Positions 58,211-64,000 of a stretch of 64,000 nt of DNA are shown piece by piece; within the stretch, counting starts at the first letter, position 1; each line of letters begins with the position of its first letter. The DNA comes from Bacteroidales bacterium UBA5197 (GTDB lineage: Bacteria > Bacteroidota > Bacteroidia > Bacteroidales > Lentimicrobiaceae). The notes beneath the pieces are model-generated. The model was not told where the DNA came from and did not search any database. It was given only the letters and a program-made list of their open reading frames with translations. The stretch lies in NCBI GenBank assembly GCA_002412885.1, contig DHVX01000085.1, positions 66,098 to 130,097 of the forward strand, in the 5' to 3' direction. A program made the position numbers and the translations under genes.

Positions 58211-59020
58211 TTACTTGTCGAGTGAGCAGCCAATTTCAGTTTCAGCAGTCCAGCCTTTGAGTTTTTTTGAATTGAAAACCGGCCCTTCGGTGCAAACACA
58301 CTGATTGCCTTTATGGGTTTGTACCACACAACACAGGCAGGCACCAATGCCGCAGGCCATGGTATTTTCAAGTGAAACTTCACATTCTACCCCTTTGGCT
58401 TCAGCAATATGTGCCACAGCTTTCATCATGCCATCCGGCCCACAGCAATAAATCATCCTGAAAGGGAAAGCCGATTGCTTCAACACCGAATGAGCAGTAA
58501 CCATTCCTTTTTCGCCAAGCGTTCCATCTTCGGTGGAGATATAAACATTTCCGAAGCTGCGATATGCTTCTGAGAGCAGAATATCGCCGGCTGAGCGACC
58601 TCCGATAAGCACCGATACTTTGTTTCCTTTCCTGAAAAGCTGATCGGCCAGAAAATAAAGCGGCGCAACTCCGCAACCACCGCCCACCAGAAGCACTTCC
58701 TCATTCTGGGTCAACGTGAATCCATTTCCCAAAGGAAACATTACATTCAGCAGACTGCCTTTGGCCAATGCCGCGATATTCCGGGTTCCGTCGCCCACCG
58801 ATTTTACGAGCAGGTGCATGGTATTGGCCCCTTTGTCAACCCGGTGAATGGAGAAAGGCCTGCGCAGGTAAGTGGTTGGCGAACCATCAACCCGTACCTC
58901 GGCGAACTGACCGGGAACCATTGCCGGAAGCGGAGCATCACATCCCAGCTCAAGCACATTGTGGTTGTGGTTCAGCTTTGCGTTGCTCAAAACCCTGAGA
59001 TCAAGTATTTGCTTTTTCAT
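58211..59020 (-). CDS. pyrK: Dihydroorotate dehydrogenase electron-transfer subunit
   Basis: 269 residues. FAD domain with RRPFSIHR, NAD domain with VGGGCGVAPLYFLA, and a C-terminal [2Fe-2S] site with Cys residues in MACGIGACLCCVV and the later CVCTEGPVF. The protein shuttles electrons from the PyrD flavin to NAD+. Upstream partner of pyrD in a two-gene operon. The gap before it contains short degenerate CACAAAG-type repeats (about 59058-59089). Confidence 0.95.
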   Translation of the reverse strand: MKKQILDLRVLSNAKLNHNHNVLELGCDAPLPAMVPGQFAEVRVDGSPTTYLRRPFSIHRVDKGANTMHLLVKSVGDGTRNIAALAKGSLLNVMFPLGNGFTLTQNEEVLLVGGGCGVAPLYFLADQLFRKGNKVSVLIGGRSAGDILLSEAYRSFGNVYISTEDGTLGEKGMVTAHSVLKQSAFPFRMIYCCGPDGMMKAVAHIAEAKGVECEVSLENTMACGIGACLCCVVQTHKGNQCVCTEGPVFNSKKLKGWTAETEIGCSLDK

Positions 59021-59224
59021 AGTTCAATTTCAGAACAGAACGTTTTTTAATTCCTGCCACAAAGGCTCAAAGTCACAAAGTTACACAAATCCATTCTGCT
59101 CATTTAGTGAATCCTTGTGTCTTCACGACTTCGTGGTAAACTTTTTTTTTAAACCCTGCTTTTTCTGATGTAGTTTCCCTGCTGTTACTTCAGCAGAAAT
59201 TTGCATGGATCTTAAAAAACTAAA

Positions 59225-59254
59225 TTATAAAAAAGTCCGTAATTGCTACGGACT
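59225..59254 (-). terminator. Terminator of the DUF5606 gene
   Basis: Reverse strand: TAGTCCGT / ACGGACTT-type stem of eight pairs, 5-base loop and a run of T, directly after the stop codon. Confidence 0.85.
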
Positions 59255-59261
59255 AAAAATC

Positions 59262-59732
59262 TTATTCGGGTTTAGCTTCTGGCTCAGCGGCTTCACCTTT
59301 GGGCTCCTCGGTTACTGTTTCATCAGCGGCGGGCTCTTCGGCTGGCTGACTAAAATCGAGCAGATTGTGCTCAAGCAGCAGATTGTACCAACTCACTATT
59401 TTTTGCATATGAGAAACATACACCCGTTCTTTATCGTAATCGGGCAGCATTTCAGCAAAGAAAGTCTTAAGCTTGTCGTTATCATTTTTAAAATCGGGAG
59501 CAGCTTTGCCTTCAAGCTTTTCGTGAAAACCGGCAAGAATTTCTCTGAGCGGTTTATCACCACTTTCAGTAAAGATGCTGATCTCCTCAAGCGAGCTGAT
59601 TTTGTCGTGCGAGAACGCCTGCAAACGTTTCTGATCGATGACAGATTCAACGATAAGTCCGTTCTTGGCTTGTGCAACCATTTTGTAGAGTCCCGGCTTA
59701 CCGGCAATGGCCATTATTTCTTTCAAATCCAT
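59262..59732 (-). CDS. DUF5606 domain protein
   Basis: 156 residues from the ATG at 59732 (MDLKEIMAIAGKPGLYKMVAQAKNGLIVESV). An in-frame ATG at 59756 is rejected because the -7 box at 59754-59761 would overlap it. The N-terminal 130 residues match the Bacteroidota DUF5606 family: a small beta domain (LKEIMAIAGKPGLYKMV) and a helical part containing DYDKERVYVSHMQKIVSWYNLL. The tail is an acidic Glu/Pro/Ala stretch. Cytoplasmic; function unknown. Confidence 0.88.
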   Translation of the reverse strand: MDLKEIMAIAGKPGLYKMVAQAKNGLIVESVIDQKRLQAFSHDKISSLEEISIFTESGDKPLREILAGFHEKLEGKAAPDFKNDNDKLKTFFAEMLPDYDKERVYVSHMQKIVSWYNLLLEHNLLDFSQPAEEPAADETVTEEPKGEAAEPEAKPE

Positions 59733-59753
59733 ACGGGTAGTAATTTGTTTTTG

Positions 59754-59761
59754 CAAAAGTA
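59754..59761 (-). promoter_or_regulatory. -7 box (TACTTTTG) for the DUF5606 gene
   Basis: Exact TAnnTTTG on the reverse strand, about 22 bases before the chosen start. Decides the start codon in favour of 59732. Confidence 0.6.
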
Positions 59762-59981
59762 AGAATTAAAGTGAACATGTGTTTCCGTTATGTAGGATTC
59801 TTGCTTTTTAGATGCGGAGGTGCAGCTATTACCTGTTGTTTACAGACACTAAAATGCAATTATTCAAACGGTTACCGGCAAAACAGCAGCTTATTTTGTG
59901 GATGACATATTTCTAAGGTATTTTCGGCTATCGTTTAATAATCAATATTCCAATACCCGCAAATAAACTTTCACGTTCCCA

Positions 59982-60012
59982 TTTGGGAATGGCATGAATA
60001 GTAATACCTTTG
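59982..60012 (+). promoter_or_regulatory. Promoter of the acetate-transporter-like gene
   Basis: TTTG (59982) and TACCTTTG (60005) with a 19-base spacer, a textbook Bacteroidota promoter, 27 bases before the ATG. Divergent to the DUF5606 promoter in the 307-base gap 59733-60039. Confidence 0.8.
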
Positions 60013-60039
60013 CACGCTCTAAAAAACACTCGCTGAACT

Positions 60040-60600
60040 ATGGAAAAAAAGACAGGAAACCCTGCCGTTGTAGGCCTTGCAGGCTTTGGATTAACAACAC
60101 TTTTATTACAGTTTCACAACATTGGCTTCCTTGGAATGGGACCTGTTGTGGCAATGGGATTTATTTTCGGAGGTCTGGCTCAGATGATTGCCGGCTTTCA
60201 GGAACAGAAACTGGGAAATAACTTTGGTTACAGTGCTTTTGTTGCTTTCGGCAGTTTCTGGATCGGTTTGGGCATTATCTGGATGCTGAACCACTTTGAA
60301 ATTTATGCATCCAGCCGCTCCGATGTGGGTTATTACCTGCTGGCATGGGCACTTTACAGCAGCATTATGTTTGTTGCTTCGCTGAGGGTTCACAAAGCAA
60401 TGGCCATCACTTTCGGTCTTTTGGTGATCGGATTTGTGCTGTTGATTTTGGGTCATTTCGGAAACCCGGTTTTCAATGTGGTTGCCGGTTTTGAACTTAT
60501 ATTCTGCGCCCTCGGAGCATGGTATATGATGGCCGCAATTATCATCAATGATCTTGCCGGCAAAGTAGTACTTCCGAATGGCAAGCCCTGGGTGAGATAG
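60040..60600 (+). CDS. GPR1/FUN34/YaaH (SatP-like) acetate uptake transporter family protein
   Basis: 186 residues with six membrane segments. The family signature is at the start (NPAVVGLAGFGLTTLLLQFHNIG, equivalent to NPxxLGLxGFG), followed by MGFIFGGLAQMIAGFQE and later FGSFWIGLGII. SatP-type proteins are hexameric acetate/succinate channels in the inner membrane. The stop codon lies three bases before a GGATGTC heptamer array. Confidence 0.9.
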   Translation: MEKKTGNPAVVGLAGFGLTTLLLQFHNIGFLGMGPVVAMGFIFGGLAQMIAGFQEQKLGNNFGYSAFVAFGSFWIGLGIIWMLNHFEIYASSRSDVGYYLLAWALYSSIMFVASLRVHKAMAITFGLLVIGFVLLILGHFGNPVFNVVAGFELIFCALGAWYMMAAIIINDLAGKVVLPNGKPWVR

Positions 60601-60602
60601 TG

Positions 60603-60866
60603 GGATGTCGGATGTCGGATGTCGGATTTCGGATTTACCTTCGGTGAGCTCCGCTTCGCTCCGGTTCGGATTTCGGAGGTCAGAGGTCAGAGGTCAGATG
60701 TCGCTTGTCTCGGGAGCGCGAAGCGATAACGAGAGATGTCGGATGTCGGATTTCGGATGTCGGATTTCGGATTTCGGAGGTCAGAGGTCAGATGTCGGAT
60801 GTCAGATGTCGGATGTCGCTTGTCTCGGGAGCGCGAAGCGATAACGAGAGATGTCGGATGTCAGAG
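60603..60866 (+). repeat. GGATGTC-type heptamer array
   Basis: Head-to-tail 7-base units (GGATGTC, GGATTTC, GGAGGTC, AGAGGTC, AGATGTC) in phase over most of the convergent gap. It is interrupted by GC-rich hairpin-like inserts, and a 51-base block is duplicated (60697-60747 and 60812-60862). Open frames across it are artefacts of the repeats. Confidence 0.9.
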
Positions 60867-60884
60867 GTTAAGGCTGGAGGATTA

Positions 60885-60912
60885 GAAATTAGAAATTAGA
60901 AATTGGAAATTA
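60885..60912 (-). repeat. TAATTTC heptamer array at the glycosyltransferase stop
   Basis: On the reverse strand four units, TAATTTC, CAATTTC, TAATTTC, TAATTTC. The first TAA is the stop codon of the glycosyltransferase gene. Confidence 0.88.
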
Positions 60913-61776
60913 GATCCTATAATTCCTATACTCCCCTATCCTCCAGCCGGTAAGCGCTTCAATACCATGTAAAAACCTCGATTTAAAAGGAAGCTTCTTT
61001 TTTGTGGGATCAAAGGTAAATTGCCAGTTCTGTCGGTTGATGCGTGGCTGAATGACTGCAGGATGCGTTCCGGTAAATTTTGCCAGTGAATCAATGGATG
61101 AATAGTCAAAAGCATCTGCTTTGGGAACTTTTTTCTCCACCCATTCATCGTTGTGCCAGAGTTTGTGGAAATACTCCTGCTTGGCCTGCTGAAACTCGGG
61201 TGGCTTTACCCAGCCGTAATGATGCATGGTGGCTTTTACAGGCTTCACTTTCAAGGGTTTGTTGTTTTTACGGAATCCCTGCGCATCGCGGTAGGAACGT
61301 ATGGATTTGTCGTTTCTTATCACCCTGACTTCGCGGCGGTACCAGCGGCGACTGTCGCCCGTAAAGTCGTAAGAACCATAAAAATGCAGGTAATTCAGCA
61401 GCAGACCTTCCACTTCGGGATGATCTTTCCATTGCTGCATAGCCTCGCGCAGTGTGTCAAGGTATTGCTCATGAAGCACTTCATCGCCCTGAATATAAAT
61501 TGCCCAATCGCTGTCTGCACTCAGGGCATCAAATGCTTTATCAGTTTCAACAGCCAGCACACGACCACCTTCGCGCAAAGTATCGTCCCAAACCGTATCT
61601 ATTATCCTGATTTTCGGAGAACCAATACTTTCAATCAGTCCGCGGGTGTTATCATCTGAGTTTCCGACGGCAACCACAAATTCATCGCAAAGCGGAAGCA
61701 CCGAAGTAATGGCTTCCACCACTGGATAATCGTATTTAATGGCGTTGCGGATAAAGGTAAAGCCGGAGACTTTCAT
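60910..61776 (-). CDS. Glycosyltransferase family 2 protein
   Basis: 288 residues. GT-A fold of the family 2 type: start VSGFTFIRNAIKYDYPVVEAITSVLPLCDEFVVAVGNSDDNT, then WAIYIQGDEVLHEQYL, where GDE stands at the metal-binding DxD position. The C-terminal half is His/Trp-rich (HHYGWVKPPEFQQAKQEYFHKLWHNDEW), typical of the group acting on lipopolysaccharide or O-glycan chains. No membrane segments, so probably cytoplasmic-face associated. Acceptor unknown; no other glycan genes adjoin it. Confidence 0.88.
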   Translation of the reverse strand: MKVSGFTFIRNAIKYDYPVVEAITSVLPLCDEFVVAVGNSDDNTRGLIESIGSPKIRIIDTVWDDTLREGGRVLAVETDKAFDALSADSDWAIYIQGDEVLHEQYLDTLREAMQQWKDHPEVEGLLLNYLHFYGSYDFTGDSRRWYRREVRVIRNDKSIRSYRDAQGFRKNNKPLKVKPVKATMHHYGWVKPPEFQQAKQEYFHKLWHNDEWVEKKVPKADAFDYSSIDSLAKFTGTHPAVIQPRINRQNWQFTFDPTKKKLPFKSRFLHGIEALTGWRIGEYRNYRI

Positions 61777-61790
61777 TGCATTATTTTTTG

Positions 61791-61798
61791 CAAAGATA
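61791..61798 (-). promoter_or_regulatory. -7 box (TATCTTTG) for the glycosyltransferase gene
   Basis: Exact TAnnTTTG on the reverse strand 14 bases before the start codon. Apart from this and the next terminator, 61777-62091 shows nothing. Confidence 0.55.
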
Positions 61799-61972
61799 AG
61801 GTTTCAGAAAGAAGTTGAATGTCAGATGGCCTGTATATATTGTTTCCTGGAATCAAAGCTGCAAATGACTGATAAAATAATTTTCCGTTTCAACATTCTT
61901 GTAATTACCATAAAAATGGGTTGCAGATTAAAATACAGAACATGCTGATCAATTTAGACGGGATATAAACCA

Positions 61973-62010
61973 CAAAAGCCAGTGTTTTTTTCTAAAAACA
62001 CAGGCTTTTG
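61973..62010 (-). terminator. Terminator downstream of the CDC-like gene
   Basis: CAAAAGCC-A-GTGTTTTT / AAAAACAC-A-GGCTTTTG stem with a 4-base loop, 80 bases beyond the stop of the cytolysin-like gene. Confidence 0.75.
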
Positions 62011-62091
62011 TTCAAATTTGGCAAACCGTATTCAGGAAATATTCCAGTATAACACCTTCAGACTTCCGGCTTCCTGAGATGCAAAAATTCA

Positions 62092-63774
62092 TTAATCATA
62101 AACCGGACGAACTGTAATGTTGAACCGAATCCTTGACTTTCCTTCGGTGCAAATCAATTTCAAATTCTCGCCATCAATAATTTCGCTGAATCTAAGATTT
62201 CTGACATCATCGGAGAAATGGTCATCTGAGAAATCATCATACTCCAGCACATCGGCGCGTATTCCAAGCTTTGCATTTTTATCATCTTTCGACACCTTGA
62301 AAGTTACACGCTGGTTTATTTCCCTGGTTTCTCCAGTTTCAAGTTGTATCGGATTGCTTTTGGTGCCGCGGGTAAAAGTCCATGGAACAGGAAGTTTCAA
62401 TCCTGTCTTTTTGTTCATCTGATCTCTTTCAATAATTTTCTTGTTTTTCTTTTCGACATCCAATATTTCAGCACCTTTTCCATCCCATGCCCTGATGCGT
62501 AAATAGGCAGTTATTTCTTCGCCATCTGAGCCATCGTCGTTATAATCGCAGGTCACACTATTCCATAAAACTTCATATTTTCCTGCGGCAGGCGCGCATT
62601 GTCTGCTCGTGAAGTCCGACATAAGCCTTGCACCCACATTCTCTCCGTCAAGGGTGGCCAATGAATAACCGATGGGCACTTCATCCATTGTTCCCGCAAA
62701 ATAATTCTTTATGGCTTTTGTCAATTCAGACTGATTTCCGGCTGTAAGTATCTGTCCGGTAAGGCTGGGATTACCTCCGTATGCTACAAAGCGAACACTT
62801 ACACGTTTTAAAAAGTCTTTTTGCCTGAGCGAGAAATTGGCGCTCCCTCCTGCAACCAGAAAGTTGGCATAGGCTGTAACATCCATACCGTATTCGGAAT
62901 ATGATTCATCGCTTTCGAACATAAGGTTGAGAACCCGCCCGTATTTTACCGAACTTACAACCACCCAGTTGGGGTCGATAAGCTCAGGTTTCAGTGCATC
63001 CTTGGTGGTCGGACTTTCATCGGTGGTCACAAAAAAGTCGGAAGGCTGCATATGGGTGTCATCGATCAGAATAGAATAGTACTCCTGAAACAAATTGATA
63101 AAGAATTTATGGCTTTTGCTGCTGGATTTATAATCCACGCTGTGACTTCCGCCAAATCCCAGGTAATAACCACTGCCTCCGGTGCGCATAAACAGATCTT
63201 CCTCACTCAGCACAGCAAAGCTTTCGCCAAACGAAATGGCAGCACCTCCACCCTTGAATGAACCGCGAATATTGCTCATCGCCTGCATTATGGAACCCAC
63301 CGAAGGATTGTCAACAGTAAGGGTAGTGAGTGAAGCCTGGTTTCTGTTGACCACAACAGTGAGTGGCTTACGCGGATAAGGCAAACGCTTGTATGTGCCA
63401 TTGCTGATGGATTCATAAGCAAATATAGCGCCCGGGTATAACTCATCCATGTTTTTATTGAGGATAACGGGCTCCTTTCTGATGACGTCGCCCGACCAGC
63501 GCTTTTCAGAACAATTCCAGTTGGAATCTTTTTTGATCTTTGAAAAGTTTGCATCAGGAGCTATTTTGGTATATAATCCCGGATTACGGATTACCTGCAC
63601 ATCAATGGCATCAGGGCCTGATAGTTTGACTTTGGTTTTAAATATTACCGGATTGGGCTTGATTTTAAATATAAAAGCCGATTTCTTTAAAACATTCTTT
63701 GTTATTACTCTTGCTTTGGGTTTAAGTTCTGTTATTCCCTTCCCCGAAACTTTTGTTATGATCTTTTTGGCCAT
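62092..63774 (-). CDS. Cholesterol-dependent-cytolysin-like (CDCL) pore-forming protein
   Basis: 560 residues. The central part matches the thiol-activated cytolysin core: LYPGAIFAYES (112-122), RKPLTVVVN, QEYYSILID (230-238) with PSDFF (244-248), VVSSVKYGRVLNLMFES (272-288), VRFVAYGGNP (327-336) and VPIGYSLATLDGENVGAR (366-383). In classical cytolysins these belong to domains 1-3, including the membrane-inserting sheet. The Trp-rich undecapeptide of domain 4 that senses cholesterol is absent; the C-terminal 150 residues differ and carry a DDFSDDHFSDD acidic patch. No signal peptide or T9SS tail is seen: the N-terminus is basic (MAKKIITKVSGKGITELKPKAR). Bacteroidota CDCLs are known to form pores as long/short pairs; no second subunit lies in this window. 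Target and release route unknown. Confidence 0.88.
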   Translation of the reverse strand: MAKKIITKVSGKGITELKPKARVITKNVLKKSAFIFKIKPNPVIFKTKVKLSGPDAIDVQVIRNPGLYTKIAPDANFSKIKKDSNWNCSEKRWSGDVIRKEPVILNKNMDELYPGAIFAYESISNGTYKRLPYPRKPLTVVVNRNQASLTTLTVDNPSVGSIMQAMSNIRGSFKGGGAAISFGESFAVLSEEDLFMRTGGSGYYLGFGGSHSVDYKSSSKSHKFFINLFQEYYSILIDDTHMQPSDFFVTTDESPTTKDALKPELIDPNWVVVSSVKYGRVLNLMFESDESYSEYGMDVTAYANFLVAGGSANFSLRQKDFLKRVSVRFVAYGGNPSLTGQILTAGNQSELTKAIKNYFAGTMDEVPIGYSLATLDGENVGARLMSDFTSRQCAPAAGKYEVLWNSVTCDYNDDGSDGEEITAYLRIRAWDGKGAEILDVEKKNKKIIERDQMNKKTGLKLPVPWTFTRGTKSNPIQLETGETREINQRVTFKVSKDDKNAKLGIRADVLEYDDFSDDHFSDDVRNLRFSEIIDGENLKLICTEGKSRIRFNITVRPVYD

Positions 63775-63917
63775 GTCAGGTGTGTTTTTGAAGTGAAAAT
63801 ATTTAAGGAACTATGATAAAACCAGATTAAAACCTGTAAATGCTGATCCTTGTTCTTTGGGAATGCCTGATTAACAATAATTTAACAAGGTTTTGAATTA
63901 TTGCTATAATTGCGATC

Positions 63918-64000
63918 GCGCGTCGCTCCCGCTCGTTGTTCCCACGCATCGTTACCGCGCGTCGCTCCCGCGCGTCGTTCCCGCGCGTCACTCCCGCGCG
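63918..64000. repeat. 13-bp GC-rich tandem repeat at the window edge
   Basis: At least six consecutive 13-base units of the form GCGCGTCGCTCCC (variants GCTCGTTGTTCCC, ACGCATCGTTACC, GCGCGTCGTTCCC, GCGCGTCACTCCC) continuing past position 64000. Confidence 0.92.

Noticed and set aside
59205..59762. 185-residue forward frame opposite the DUF5606 gene
   Set aside because: Antisense shadow; the reverse-strand frame has family motifs, a -7 box and a terminator.
60605..60899. Two open frames across the convergent gap, with repeated MSDVGCRISD-type peptides
   Set aside because: They are translations of the 7-base tandem repeats in different frames; no gene-like composition or start signal.

Overview
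This is a bacterial chromosome segment from a member of the Bacteroidota, probably a Bacteroidales-like lineage. Three things support this. At least eight proteins end in a type IX secretion (T9SS) type A sorting domain, and a ninth ends in a divergent version. There is a SusC/SusD outer-membrane pair. Many genes have the phylum's -7 promoter box TAnnTTTG instead of E. coli-like promoters, and Shine-Dalgarno sites are not conspicuous. I saw no rRNA, tRNA or CRISPR array.

Layout: 1-550 is the start of a sensor histidine kinase (minus strand, cut by the window edge). 822-1625 is a secreted protein with a CxxCH motif. 1877-2673 is a REP-associated transposase (RAYT) whose own palindrome lies upstream and also inside its reading frame. 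2848-3666 is an AT-rich orphan. 3882-11475 is a glycoprotein-foraging unit (SusC, SusD, PNGase F-like amidase). 11817-16144 is an AT-rich run of small genes: membrane proteins, an SH3-like secreted protein, a TPR protein, dodecin, and a DUF2007/zinc-ribbon fusion. 16324-31058 mixes T9SS cargo (YD-like repeats, kelch, delta-60, multi-Ig) with a hydrolase broken by an amber codon, a serine hydrolase, an AbgT transporter, a DUF4328 protein and a PIG-L deacetylase. 31160-31351 holds a beta-galactosidase remnant.

32408-54932 is the centrepiece. A 5834-residue T9SS surface protein has about twelve parallel beta-helix modules, SprB, HYR, cohesin-like and dockerin-like modules. It is followed by two T9SS proteins that each carry two related cohesin-like modules, and by a small Pro-rich protein with a PID-CTERM-like tail. 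All five modules of one type share a C-terminal Cys/Tyr/DSP/YYxxG signature, which suggests a surface assembly system.

54969-61776 is mostly housekeeping: tcdA, DUF2752, TM2, pyrD/pyrK, DUF5606, an acetate-type transporter and a glycosyltransferase. It is interspersed with REP-like inverted repeats and heptamer arrays that begin at stop codons. 62092-63774 encodes a cholesterol-dependent-cytolysin-like pore-forming protein without an evident signal peptide. The window ends in a GC-rich 13-bp tandem repeat.
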